Below, one piece after another: positions 1 to 14,100 of a stretch of 64,000 nucleotides of DNA. Below the pieces are notes generated by a model. That model ran no database searches. It was not told where the DNA came from and saw only the letters and a program-made list of their open reading frames with translations. Location of the stretch: positions 13,454,001-13,518,000 of the forward strand of contig NC_083535.1 of assembly GCF_032362555.1 (NCBI RefSeq), in the 5' to 3' direction. Source of the stretch: Amyelois transitella (lineage: Eukaryota > Arthropoda > Insecta > Lepidoptera > Pyralidae). Numbering within the stretch: position 1 is the first letter of the stretch; every line of letters starts with the position of its first letter. The position numbers were made by a program, and so were the translations under genes.

Positions 1-3000
1 ATTACACAATATTCATAATGAACTTAAAACATTATTCCGCAAAACTGTTTTAGTAAGTCTTCAATTTCAAAATGGAACCACTACTAAATCGATTCATTAG
101 CTCATATTCAGTTCAATATTTACTTCCTACCTTTCTTTTTGTAACATTAATGCCGCAAAAAAAAACTGTCTGTAAGTCAAAAAAATACATTATAAAATTT
201 CCTTATCGCATTGAAAGGTTTACAAACAAACAAACAAACTAATGAATACAGCTTTAATGCAAGGCTTTGAATTACGAAAGCATATCGCGTCGTCTATCTC
301 CGCGACACCCCTCACGACAAACCACCCTGTTTTTGCCAATTCTATGCGCGCTAATATTAAAAATGCGAATGTTTGTGATTATGTATTTATGTATGGATGT
401 TTAGACAGATAGATAGATAGATAATTCATTTATTTGATTTGCTACACACATTTTACAATTTCATATGAAATACAAATTAATTAGGGTGTGAGTTGCAGCA
501 ATACAAAAATGTTTGTTACTCTTTCACGCAAATACTACCGAACCGATTACGATTAAATTCGGTATGTAGATAGCTGAAGACCCAGAATAATTTATAGGCT
601 ACTTTTTATCCCGGTGTTCCCGCGGGATTGATTGTTACGTTAAGGTAGGGGCGTACTTTGATTTAAAAGAGCTTAGCAGAGAGCGTAAGAAGTATTCAGG
701 GATAGTGTCGCGTGGAAAGATGTGGGCTCTGTCTACCCCTCCAAGAGTGTAAATATATTTATATAGGAATACATAAAGAGGCTAAAAAAACCCCTTATTT
801 TGCCTGACAGAACTAATTACCTCGAAAATACTGGAAGTCCTTGCACAGCAGCGGTATGTTTTAATAGATGGAAATGATATTTATATAGTGACAGGTTGCC
901 AACTCAGTAGTGAATAAAAATATTTATTTTTACCTCAACTCTTTACATACTAATAAAAACTGCATTCATTATGGTACCTACCTTGCATCTAAGTGCAGCG
1001 ATCGCCCGCCCACCCCTATTCCACGCGGGCGGTTCATTAAACCCCCTCTTTTATCAAATAAATATGAGTGCAATTACAATTAAGAGTTTGAGTCAGTACT
1101 TCTACATTTAGATTTTTGGGGACGCATATTCTATTAAACACGGTTTGAAATCGATTTTTTCATTTGAATGAAAATAATAGCCGGTTATTTTTAGCTTTTA
1201 AACTTGGGATTCTTATTTTAGGTGATGGACTAGCAACCAACACTGTCAATATTTGAATCTCAATCTCATTATTAACCATATAACCTTATTTACTGTTACT
1301 GTAAACTCTGTCCACCCCGTAAGGGATAAAGACGAGATTAAATATGTGGCAGATGTTGTTAAAAATTGTTAAAATTTAGAATATTCGATTAGAAAACTTA
1401 CTTAACTAACCAGAATGAGGCGAAATGTTAAAACTTCCATACATCAACATATCACACTACCTTGCCATTAAACCCTACAGTTTAACCCTGCTTAAGGGCC
1501 ACCCTAATGCATACCGGCCGTTTTAAAAAGGTCCCTGTGCGCAGTCGGTTTGTTTTTTAATCAGATATCAATATATTTAGACGTATCATATCAAACCTTT
1601 TTGAAGAATAAGGTCCTATGTGTTTCACTAAATGAATTAAGAGCTATTTGATGGTGCATTAGGTTTATTGTAAAATAGTTGGTAAGTTTAGTTTTTCATA
1701 AAGAAACCCATAAATTTGGTCGAAATTAATGTGGATAAGACTTTAAATTTTCTATATATCTGTATACTACATCATTTCTTTCTCATGGATGTCGTAAAAG
1801 GCGACTAAGGGATAGGCTTATAAACATGCGATTCTTGTTTTAGGCGATGGGCCAGCCACCCTCCACTGTTTGAATCTCAATTCTTTTACTTTAATTTAAA
1901 TTATTAAGCCAAACAAATGAGCGTGGCCTTTCAGTCTTACCTAGACTGTTGGCCCTGTCTACACCGGAAGGTGAGGAAGGACGTGATTATATTTAAGTAT
2001 GTATGTATGAATACATATTTACAAATATTCACGTCTGTATCTGTTACGGAGCACACAGAGCCAACTATCTCCAAAAGACCGAATACTGCATTCTGTTTTA
2101 TTGTTTGTTTGTAAATTGTAAAAGTCAATTAAGTGAATGCTAATAAAGTTAAGGATTCAAAACGCGCTGGGCTATCAACCTAGTGTCCCTATCTCAATCT
2201 GTCTCTATAATCTATAAGTACTTATATTATAAAGCTGAAGAGTTTGTTTGTTTGTTTAAACGCGCTAAACTCAGGAACTTCTAGTTCGGATTGAAAATTG
2301 TTGTTGTGTTGAATAGACCATTTATCGAGGAAGGCTTTAGGCTATATAACATCACGCTGCAACTTTGAGGAGCAAATAAATAATGGAAAATATGAAAAAA
2401 GACGGGGGAAATTATTCATCCTTGAGGGCTTCAATGATGTCTAAAATAACTATTCTGATTAGCTGCCAATATTTTCGAAACTGTTGGCTCTGTACCCCGT
2501 AAAGGAATAAGACTTGATATATGTATGTTTTTTTTGTATCTCTATTTGAAAACAGTACATAAGGAAATTACTTAGTTAATAAATTAAAATCCATACTAAG
2601 CTGTCTCTAATACCTGGTGCAACTCGGAAGCAAAGTAAAAAAGTAGTTCATATAGGAGTGCAACCTACCGGCCGACAGACGTGGGGACTGGTAGTAACCG
2701 AACCCTGCTCACAAAAGAGGTATGTCGAATAATTTGAATTTGATAATATAGTTTTATTTTTCATTGTAATAATTTGAAAGCTTTTTAAAAAGTTTTTTTT
2801 TGGTAAATGGTTACAAAAGTTGAGGCAAAGACAAGATAGATGGAAAGCAATTTTTATTTTATTTTATTCAGTTTGAAATTTGGCGGACTTTCGTACATCA
2901 GAAAACTTATATTACAGGCATATTTAAATTTTTTAAGTACTTTATTCTTAAGACGACGAACTTGCTTAAAGAGAGTTATGAATGTGGACGAAGCGAAAGA

Positions 3001-5111
3001 AGTATGCAGGGATCGTGGCAAGTGGAAAGGTGTGGTCTCTGCCTAGCACTACGGTAAAGAGGCGTTATTTATTTGTATGCATGTAAGTTTTACTAAAGGC
3101 TCAAACTTTATTATTAATATTTCGATTTGATTTCTTTGTTTCCGTGACTTTGGATTCAATTAAATTTATTACAGCTGATGCGAGCGCTTCTTATGTTTTT
3201 AGTAAATAATTTTAATTTCCTTTAGTTATTAAGTGACGACAAGAAGGAAATATATTTTTCCAAAATGCAAAATCAGTAAAATGCATTAGCGAATTAATTT
3301 TATCTTGTAAACATTTGTAGACTGAAGAATGTAACTTGCATATAATATACAGAAAAACTTAAAAATGTATCATCATATACCTACCTAAAGAAATGTATAA
3401 AATTTTGTTTAGGGTTAGGGGCGTGATTTTTATTTTTACGCATATGTTTATTTGTATTGTCGTGTCATTTTGTATTAAAAAGTTATTTTTTTTAGCTGAA
3501 CTTAATGTTTACGCTTATAAAGACATAGGTAGTCAGCAACTTTTAAAACGTAACTGATAATAACATTTTAATATGGTTATCGAGTTATCGATGTCTTTTA
3601 ATTAAATCTGTACATCAAAGTATTTAAAAGACTTAACGCTAATAATACCTAGCAAAATAAAAAAATAAATACAAAAATTGTCTTTGAAAATAAAAAGTAA
3701 TAAGAAATTAATCCAATCACAACATTGGTTGACGTCAAATAAATTACTTAAAACTAAGTTTACTGCCGCTTCCACAGCGTCAGTGCAGAAGAAGAAGTAA
3801 CAAACTGCACTGCAGTATTTTCTTCAAACTTCTCAACTATCCAAACTTAAAATAAGAATAACCGTTTAACATGGCGTCAGCTTCTCCTGCAACTAATTTT
3901 AAAATTATTCTAAGTTAATTGATCTATATTATACAAAGTTCATTAAAATCGTAAGTTTACTAGTTTCTACTACTACCGCGTGAGTCACACAGGGGAGGTC
4001 GCGTGCTCAAACATACTCTACACCCCCCAGCGTAACATGACCCCTCTGACCCACTCCTTGCCAACTAATTCAATTAACAATGTGCGTTTCCTTGCAAAGC
4101 GAGGTTCAGGATACACTGGTCGATGGATTTACGGTGTTAGATAGGGTTGTGACTCATAATATGAATGTCACGATTAAGAAAGTGCATGTTTTGAATTTGT
4201 GCATTCGTTAGGAAATAAATAATGCGTTTGTTAGTTCGATGACACGTTATAAAAAAAGTTTCTTTGCATACATTTTGTTAAATGTACCAATTTTGAGTAA
4301 AAACGAATGCTACCAATAGTTATGGTAGAAAGATATATGCCTAGTATTAAAACTATTGTACAAAATATAGTGCCGTGTGGTTCCCGGCACCAATAGAAAA
4401 AAAGAATAGGACCACTCCATCTCTCTCCCATGGATGTCGTAAAAGGCGACTAAGGGCTAGGCTTACAAACTTAGGATTCTTCTTTTAGGCGATGGGCTAG
4501 CAACCTGTCACTATTTGAATCTCAATTCTATCATTAAACCAAACAGCTGAACGTGGCCTATCAGTCTTTACAAGACTGTTGGCTCTGTCTACCCCGCAAG
4601 GGATATAGACGTGATAATATGTATGTATGTACAAAATATAAATGTACCACACAATTGGCGGGCTTAATGCTAGAAGCATTAGGTATCTGCCAGTCAACCA
4701 TCCAAAACTAAATTAATATAATTTTACTTAAACAAAATCTATACTAATATTATAGTTTGTTTGTCTGAACGTGCTAAGCTCAGGAAGTACTGGTTCGAAT
4801 TGAAAAATTATTTTGTGTTGAATAGACCATTTATCGAGGAAGGCTTTAGGCTATATAACATCACGCTGCAAGTATGAGGAGCGAAGAAATAACGGAAAAT
4901 GTGAAAAAAATTGGGGAAAATTCTTCATACTTAAGGGCTTCAATGATGCCCAAAATAACTATACCACGCGGACGAAGTCGCGGGCACAGCTATACAATAC
5001 AATATAATTATAATGAACATACATAAAAACTACAATAAATAAACATTATAAATAAATAAGATACCTATCCGATGGCTCTAAATTAAGTATTACAATGCGT
5101 TTGTATTTCAG
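1..5111. other. Upstream non-coding region, repeat-rich
   Basis: I see no coding exon here. It holds a short GATA microsatellite (about 404-424), Helitron-like fragments (about 508-640, 2213-2455 and 4737-4992, plus strand), LINE 3'-tail fragments (about 665-755 and 2940-3070, plus), SINE-like fragments (about 1205-1345 and 1745-2010, plus), a repeat rich in ACTGCCGCTTCC-type words (about 3705-3865), and a complete SINE-like copy at 4370-4630. Some of it may be a 5' UTR intron of the Ig gene, because that gene's start codon sits just after a splice acceptor (AG at 5110-5111). Confidence 0.6.
4370..4630 (+). mobile_element. SINE-like element with 12-bp target duplication
   Basis: Reference copy of the window's commonest repeat (about 260 bp). 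It opens with GTGCCGTGTGGTTCCCGGCA (potential hairpin GTGCCG...CGGCAC), continues through TGGATGTCGTAAAAGGCGAC and GGCGATGGGCTAGCAACCTG, and ends with CTACCCCGCAAGGGATATAG then ACGTGATAATATGTATGTATGT. It is flanked by GTACAAAATATA at 4358-4369 and 4629-4640, so it integrates by target-primed reverse transcription. It has no ORF. Its 3' end resembles that of the RTE-like LINE at 41095-44202. Confidence 0.85.
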
Positions 5112-5119
5112 ATCACAAA

Positions 5120-5177
5120 ATGCTGTCTTTTTTAGTGCTATCGTGCTGTATTCAGTGCATCTTAGCTATAGACACAG
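5120..5177 (+). CDS. Ig receptor exon 1: start and signal peptide
   Basis: Encodes residues 1-19, beginning MLSFLVLSCC and ending IDT; a typical hydrophobic secretion signal. The exon is preceded by an acceptor AG at 5110-5111, so transcription starts further upstream. The donor GTATGT follows at 5178, leaving one base of a split codon. Confidence 0.8.
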
Positions 5178-8100
5178 GTATGTACGTGTAAAAGTAATTT
5201 ATAGTTTGTTAGAGGTCTGTAAGTTAGTGGATATACTTTTCAAAGCATAGCTTAAACCCTTTATAATTCTGATTTCTGTGCAGAAACGATTACAGCAGAA
5301 TTTGGCATAATATACATATGTACATATATACATATAGTCACATCTAGCTAGCTTCTTGCAGCCCATCGCCTACAAGAAGAGTCCCAAGTTTATTATCCTT
5401 TCCTTAGTCGCCTTTGACGACATCTATGGGAAGACATGTAGTGATTTTATTCTATATTAAATTTGTATTATTACAATAAACTCAAATTCAATATTAAATA
5501 TTAAATTTGTGTCGTTACAATAAACTCAAATTATTTAAAAAATACTTATTCTACTTTGAACAGAGGTAGTGGTCCTAAGAGCGGTGCGCGGGCGCGACGC
5601 CCGGCTGCCGTGTGGTCAGGGCAAGGTGTTCCTGGACGGTCCCGACTCCTACGTGTTGTGGTTGAAGAACGACAGGGACTTCCTCTACAGGTTCCCTAAT
5701 GACGACACCGAGAGACGGTGAGAATGCAATACTTACTCCTCCGTTATTGTACTAAATCATACATACATATGGTCACGTCTATATCCTTTGTGGGCTAGAC
5801 AGAGCCAACCGTCTTGAAAAAACTGAATGGCCACGTTCAGCTATTTGGCTTAATGATAGAATTGAGATTCAAATAGTGATAGGTTGCTAGCCCATCGCCT
5901 AAAAAAGAATCCCAAGTTTGTAAGCCTATCCCTTAGTCGCCTTTTACGACATACATGGGAAAGAGACGGAGTGATCCTATTCTTTTTTGTATTGGCGCCG
6001 GGAACCACACGGCACTTATCTATGGCACTCTTCTCATTATAAAACAGGCGATAATATTGTTTTGAGACACAAATGACACTGTCTTTCAGTTCAATAAACC
6101 AACTGCCCTCATCGTCGTGCGCCGGCGCATCGTGCCCGGAAGACACCTCCCTCCTGCTGAAGAGGGTGGGTGACCTGGACGGCGGCGTGTACCGCTGCCG
6201 AGTTCACTACCAGGCGTCACCATCAGTCGACTATGTCATTGACGTCAGATTAGTGGGTACGTTGTACATACATACATACATAACATCACGCCTCTTTACC
6301 GGAGGGGTAGGCAGAGACTACCTCTTTCCACTTACCACGATCTCTGCATATTTCCTTCGCTTCATCCACATTCATAAATCTCTTCATGCAAGCTCGGCGG
6401 TTTCGGGTACGTTGTATTGAACATCAGTATTAAAACGAGTGCCGTGTGGTTCCCGGCACCAATAGAAAAAAAATAGGACTACTTCATCTTTTGCTCACGG
6501 ATGTCGTAAAAGGCGACTAAGGTATTGGTTTATAAACTTGGGATTCTTATTTTAGGCGATGGGCTAGCAACCTGTCACTATTTGAATCTCAATTCTATCA
6601 AAAAGCCAAACAGCTGAACGTGGCCTTTCAGTCTTTTCGAGACTGTTGGCTCTGTCTACCCCGTAAGGGATTTAGACGTGATGATATGTATGTATGTATT
6701 AAAACGAGCAAATTTACGTGTGCCGTGTGGTTAGGAATTGGAACACTCCATAACTTTCTCGTGGATGTCGTTGAAGGTGACTAAGGGACAGGTAATGAAC
6801 TCGGGATTCTTCTCGTAGGTGATGGACTAATTCATCATCTAATCAATCATTAAGCGAAACAGCTGAAACCCTAACAGTATTTTTACAACTGTTCGCTCTG
6901 TCTTCCCCGCAAGAGATAAAGACGTGATGATATGTATGTATCTTATCAAATCTCAGGTCAGAAAGATCAGGTCAAGAGAGTAATGAATGTGAATGATCAT
7001 TATACAGGGTACGTTCTTATAAAGTGACTCTGTCTACCCCTCCGGAGTTTACCCAACCTACCTACTTTATATACTCCGCAGATTCCCCCGGGATTCCCAG
7101 GATCTACGACGAGGCGGGGGACGAGATAAAGAAAGCATACGTGGGTCCTCTCAGCCTCGGATCTGACTTCGCGCTGATCTGCGAAGTTGATGATGGTAAT
7201 TATTATGTCTACTAGAAGCTAAACCCTGAATGTCTTTATTCCTAAACTAGCTGTGCCCGCGACTTCGTCCGCGTGGAATAATAAGCCTTCAAGGATGAAT
7301 ATTTTCTATAGATAATATTACTTCGCTCCTTATAGTTGCAGCGTGATGTTATATAGCCTTAAGCCTTCCTCGATAAATGGTCTATTCAACACAAAAAGAT
7401 TTTTTCAATTCGAACCAGTAGTTCCTGAGATTAGCGCGTTCAAACAAACAAACTCTTCAGCTTTATAATATTAGTATAGATAGATCTTGCGAGGCTATTC
7501 ACGTTCGTTGATAAGATATAATTATATATAAGTATAGTTGCCAATAAGTTTGAATACTAACCGATGCTCTTACGGTGAGGGAAAACATCGTGAGGAAACC
7601 TACACAGTCAGGCAACTGGATGTGTAACCATGGTCGATCCAATACGGGTTAGGTCAGATTAGATTGCAGAGGTCAGACGGGAGCAGCTTCGTGTAAAAAC
7701 CTGACTTCCCAATCCAGGATTCATGGTCAAAAGCATACCCGGGATCCTCTCCAGAGTGGTGAGGATGCAGCCGGGACTAAAAGCCAGGAGGAAGGAATTA
7801 AGTATAGTTAAGAAAATAGTCTTAGAATTGAAGCCGGAAGACCGGAAGAAGTGGACAGAGAGTAGGTAAGCTGATCCCAGGTCCCGAGACTTAAAGGTGG
7901 GGGGTGCAACTGAGAATCACTTTGAGAATTGAATAAAACTCTTCATATTCCTCTTCCAGATCAGCCAGACACCCTGGTATACTGGCGTCGCAACAACGAG
8001 GTGATAGAGCGTGCGCATACGGCCCGTCCCGGCGTGCTGCGTGCCGAAGTGCGCGTGCGCAACGTAACGCGGGCCGAGCTCGACGCGCACTACGAGTGTC

Positions 8101-11100
8101 TCGCGCAGAACGCTGACGTCACGGAGCCGTTGAGCGCCAGCGTCGTGGTTAAGATGTACTGTAAGTAATTTAACTCAGGTCATACTTGACCAACCCCCGT
8201 AGTAGAGCGCGCGCGATGCCTTTTTTATCGCGCGAGAAACCATCGCTGTTTCGCTTTTTATACATACATACATAAAATCACGCCTCTTTCCCGGAGAGGT
8301 AGGCATCTCTGCATACTTCCTTCGCTTCATCCACATTCATAACTCTCTTCATGCAAGCTCGGCGGTTTCGGGTACTTTGGACCTGACCCTTTACCAGGAC
8401 GTCCTTAATTTGATCAAGATACGTTCTAGGTCTTCCCACTCCGACCGCAAGGGATATAGATATGATTATATGAATGAGGGATTTTCAGACTCGGACATTA
8501 TTTCCTGCGCCAAGTTTCCTGCTGATCTGATGCTCTTCCGCAGTGCCACCACTCAGCGTTGAGATCCGGCTGAACAACAATTTCGACTTCGAGGCGGGTC
8601 AGCCCAGGGTGGTGGACTGTGTGGTGGTCGGCTGTGTGCCCCCTCCCACCATCACCTGGCACCTTGGAGACAACCTGCTGAAGCCCAGCGTTCATAAGGT
8701 ATTCCTCTACGTATGTACCAAGTCTTATGATTCTACTGGAGTGCGATATCATTGCTCTTGGAGACAGAGCAGACAATAGGTGGCGGAATGCGTGGTGGTC
8801 TGCTGTATACCTCCTCCCATCATCACCCTGGTACCTTGGAGACAACCTGCTGAGGCCCAGCGTTCATAAGGTATTCCTCTACGTATGTACCAAGTCTTAT
8901 GATTCTACTGGAGTGCGATATCATGGCTCTTGGAGACGGAGCAGACAGAAGGTGGTGGAATACACGGTGGTCTGCTGTGTACCTCCTCTTATCATCACCC
9001 TGGTATCTTGGAGACAACCTGCTGAAGCCCAGCGTTCATAAGGTATTCCTCTACGTATGTACCAAGTCTTATGATTCTACTGGAGTGCGATATCATTGCT
9101 CTTGGAGACAGAGCAGACAATAGGTGGCGGACTGCGTGGTGGTCTGCTGTGTACCTCCCCCCATCATCACCCTGGTATCTTGGAGACAACCTGCTGAAGC
9201 CCAGCGTTCATTAGGTATCTAAATCCGTATGTGCCAAATCTTAGTCTTCTACTGGAGTGTTCAATGTTGGTCTTTGGAGCTAGTCAGGGTGTAGAAGTGC
9301 TGACTGATCCACTACAACACCTTGGAGACTTGCTGTGGTCCAGGGTTCTAAAGGTATTCTTTTGAGAATGTACCAAGTCTTAGTTACTTTCTGGAGTTAT
9401 CATTGCGCTTGGAGACAGACCTGCCCAAGGTTTTGGACTGTGGGTGATTAACTGGATTCGTTCTCTAAGCATCTCCAGATATATCGGGAAAATACCTGAG
9501 TTCATGCCTCTCCCACCATGACTTGGGATCTTGGAGAAAATCTGCTGAGAGCCAGCGTTCATAAGGTCCATGTATGTACCGTATATTTTCAATAAAACGA
9601 CGAGTTTCTAGCTAAGTCTTGTATAAGTGAATGTACCCCTAACTACATCTAGATAATGGTTGCTCAGTTAGCAACTATTTCGCAATATAAATTTAATTAT
9701 TTCGCCAATTTAAGATGTAATGTCTTAACACAGACAAAACATTCAGGATGTACTCCTTCAAGTTTACATTGTTGCATACGTAATCAACTCATCTCCGAAA
9801 ATTTATCTTGAGAAAATATCCATGGCAAAGGCTGTAGTTATACATACATACATACATATATACGGGACAAATTACACTGATTGAGTTAGCCTCGAAGTAA
9901 GTTCGAGACTTGTGTTACGAGATACAACTCAACGATACTATATTTTATAATAAATACTTATATAGATAAACATCCAAGATCCAGGCCAATCAGAAAAAGT
10001 TCTTTTCTCATCATGCCCTGACCGGGATTCGAACCCGGGACCACCGGTGTCACAGACAAGCGTACTACCGCCGGAGTTTCTGGTTTACAAAATATAAGTC
10101 TCTTGACATGTTCTTACTTGTTCCTGTTGGTAGGAGCTCCACGACGGCAACTACACAGTATCCTCGCTGACCCTGGCGCCATCTCTCCGCGACTCCAAGC
10201 ACGCGCTGGTCTGCCGAGCCCACAACCCTCACCTGGAGAACGCGGTCTTTGAGGATAAGGTCACGCTAAATGTAGGATGTAAGTACTTCGGTTATTTAAT
10301 CTAAGTTCTTCATTCATTCATGTTTTTTAATATAGACAATGTGCATTCGTCGACGATTTAGATTTAAGAGATCTATATTTGTAAATTGACGTCCGATAAA
10401 AATGCTGCAGTGTAGTTTGTTCCGCCGCTTCTTCTACACATGCGCTTTGGAAGCGGTAGTAGTTATAATTAGATTTAAGTTATGTGACGTCAATAAGTGA
10501 TACCTTGTATACAATTTTGAAAATAAATCTATTCTATTCTATGCGATAAAAAAATAGTATTTTAGAATTTCTTAGTCTGGTCATCCTGGCGATCAAGATT
10601 CGGATATTCTAAATCATGTAGCATGAAAAATGGTATAAGAAGAAAGATGTTTTCTTATCTTCTTCCCCTTTAGACCCGGTCGCATCCTCACCACTCTGGA
10701 GAGGAACCCCGGCTATGCCTTTGACGACCGAACCAAAACCTTACCGTTTCGACTGACGCTCTTAGGAATAGGCAAAATGTATCCTAATCTCCTGTGAAAA
10801 AGGCATGATTTTATTTGTGTGTATGTACGATTTTAAACTATACTTTCTTATGCCTAACTCTTCAGGATGATGGTAACATGCGGGTTCCAGGTTTTTAAAT
10901 TCGACGCAACTCGGACTAACGCTAGGAGAATTCTTTAAGGGAACCAGACAAGATGACGTTTAATTCTATTTTTTACTCGACTTGAGAAGGTTTTAGAAAC
11001 ATTGAGAAGTTCACCTCTTGAGATGTGCAACACTTGCAGATAAAATAATAACAAAAATCTTGTTTGTTTGTTTGTAAACTCTTTATTGCACATAAAAATA

Positions 11101-14100
11101 AATATAACAAAAAACAGTCATTGGATATAGAAGAATATGTACAATGGCGGACTTATCCCAATCGGGATTTCTTCTAGTCAACCAAAATAAGAAGAAAAAT
11201 CCATAATCAAAGAGGCAGCGCAGATTAAAAGCATTGAGGATGCGTTACAACAATCAATTAATTACAAACTAATTAATGATAAACATACATAAATAGAATA
11301 TATATAAACTTACATAAATATAAGTACACTCAAATGTTAGATGCATCAGAATATAGTCTTTTGATTAGTGTTTTAAAAGAACTTAATCTTATTATATTAG
11401 AATTTGTTATATTTATTTTTATGTGCAATAAAGGGTTTACAAACATTCTTTTACCGCCCACCAGATCGGCCAATTTGCCTCACGACGCGAGAGGAGACCG
11501 TGGGAGCCATCGAGAGAGAAGCGGAGACACTCACGTGCGTGGTGGACGCGTCTCCAGAACCGCTGCAGTTCAGCTGGACCTTCGCCGACTCCAGGACTCT
11601 GTACACCAGCGTCAAGGTAGGGAAGCTTCTTGACGGCGATGGCAAAATACCAATAATGCTATATTGGGCGTGCTTTCCAACATTTGGCCTTTTTCGTGAG
11701 AGTAACGGTTTTTTATCAGATTCGAGGGCGCGAATTCTTCCCCAGTCAAGATAAAGTATGTTTTATCGGAGACCTCTAAAGCTACCTATGACCTTGAGAA
11801 AAATTAACTGCATTAAGGTATTTTATTTATTTATTGCTATAAATCTACGTGTGTTTGAATTCTTAGTACTTTTTAGATGTTTACCTATATAAGTGGTTTA
11901 TATATCCATCCTGGCTCTATCTACCCCGTAAGGGATATAGACGTGATTATATGTATGTAAATATCTATATAAGTCTTTATTAATAAAATATAACATCTTT
12001 GAGTTAGTATCTCGTAGCTCAATACATTAACTTAGGTACTTCGACGCTAATATATCGGTCCCAAATATACATACCCTTGCGGGGTAGACAGAGCCAAATA
12101 TACTTATATATATATATTTTGTAAATCTCTAAACATTATTTCTTCCGTACCCAGAAAGTGCAGGGCCACCACCACCGCTACTCTTCGACTCTGACATGGC
12201 TGCCGCGCGACGGGGACGTGGGCATGCTTCTCTGCCGGGCCACCAACTCGTTTGGGGAGCAGAAGAGGCCTTGCAGCTACAACATAGCCCCGGGTGGGCC
12301 CCCGCAGCCGCCGGACTGCGCCGTGCTGAGAGCCTACCCTGACACACTGAGGGTGCAGTGTAAGAAAGGTATTTAATTTATTATTTACATACATACATAT
12401 GGTCACGTCTATATCCCTTGCGGGGTAGAGCCAACAGTCTTGAAAAGACTGAACGGCCACGCTCAGCTATTTGGTTCAATGATAGAATTGCGATTCAAAT
12501 AGTGACAGGTTGCTAGCCGCCATCGCCTAAAAAAGAATCACAAGTTTGTAAGCCTATCCCTAAATCGCCTTTATGACGGAGTGGTCCTATTCTTTTTTGT
12601 ATTGGTGCCGGGGACCCCACGGCACTTAATAACTTTAATTTTTATTTTTTATATGAATTACGCCGAGCTTGTATGAAGGATTTATGAATGTGGATGAAGC
12701 GAAGGAAGTGTGCAGAGATCGTGGCAAGTGGAAAGAGGTAGTCTCTGCCTACGCCTCCGGGAAAGAGGCGTGATTTTATGTATGTACTAGAGGCCGCCCG
12801 CGACTTCGTCCGCATAGAAACCCTATCAATCCCGCGGGAACTCTGGGATAAAAAGTAGCCTATGTGTTATTCTGGGTCTTCAGCTACCTACATACCAAAT
12901 TTCATGGTAATCGGTTCAGTAGTTTTTGCGTGAAAGAGTAACAAACATCCATACATCCATACAAACTTTCGCCTTTATAATAGTAGTAGGATTTATATAT
13001 AATATGTATGATGTATCCTATTATTGTGGAGTATCCTGTTATTGTGGAGAAAATAAATAAACTATTACTACTTATAAACAATTACTATCCTATCACCAAG
13101 GTTGGGACGGAGGCCGCCGTCAGACCATCCACCTGGAACTCCTGTCCTCCGACGGGACGGTGTCCCTCAACGTGTCTGACACCGCCGGACACTTCCAACT
13201 GCCGGACAATGATGAGGAGACCAACATCACCGCGGTAGTCTACGCCAGCAACGCCAGGGGACGGAGTGAGGTCAAGACGATACATCTTCACACGCTGAAG
13301 CCTTTGGTCGCATCAGGTGGATACATACAGTCACGTCTATATTCCTAACGGGGTAGACAGAGCCAATAGTCCCGGAAAGACAGAAAGGCCACGTTCAGCC
13401 ACTCGGCTTAATGATGGAATTGAGATCCAAATTGTGACAGGTTGCTAGCCCATCGCCTAAAAAAGGGATCGCCTATCCCCTAGTCGCCTTTTACGACATC
13501 CATGGGAAAGAAATGGAGTGATGGAGTACAAAAAAGTATAGGACATTTTGTATTGGTGCCGGGAACCACACCGGGAAACACACACAAAATCGTAGTCCGA
13601 CGGTATGTATGTATGTAAAGTATGATAACATACATCACGTCTTTACTCCTTACGGGATTAACGGAGCCAACAGTTGGCTATTAATATTGAAATTTGTATT
13701 TCATACATGTGGTCCTATTCTTTTTTGCACTGGAGCCGGGAACCACACGGCACAACGAAACAACAAACTAATTCATACAAATTTGTATTTCCTTAGGCTT
13801 ACAAAATTGGGATTCTTTTTTTTTAGGCGATGGGCCAGCAACCTGTCACTATTTGAATCTCAATTCTATCACAAAGCCAAACAGCTGAACGTGGCCATTC
13901 AGTCTTTTCAAGACTGTTGGCTCTGTCTACCTGTGACAATATCTATGTATGTTGTATTTCCTTGAGTAAAAACGTCAATTCTCACCAGTAACCGAAGACA
14001 CCCAACCTCGTCCCTGGACGAAATGGGTGGAGGCGGCTGCCGGGGCGGTCGTGGTCATCGCAGGACTTGCAGCCACCGTCCTCTGCGTGAGAGCAGTGAG

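Noticed and set aside
2840..3046. Small ORF containing RVMNVDEAKEVCRDRGKWK.
   Set aside because: This is the translated tail of the RTE-like LINE, seen in many truncated copies, not a host gene.
8727..9189. Repeated plus and minus ORFs after exon 6 of the Ig gene.
   Set aside because: They arise from the 172-bp tandem pseudo-exons and lack a usable frame relative to the gene.
10015..10079. tRNA gene on the minus strand.
   Set aside because: It has a good B box but runs directly into a SINE body, and related partial copies occur elsewhere in the window, so it is a tRNA-derived SINE head.
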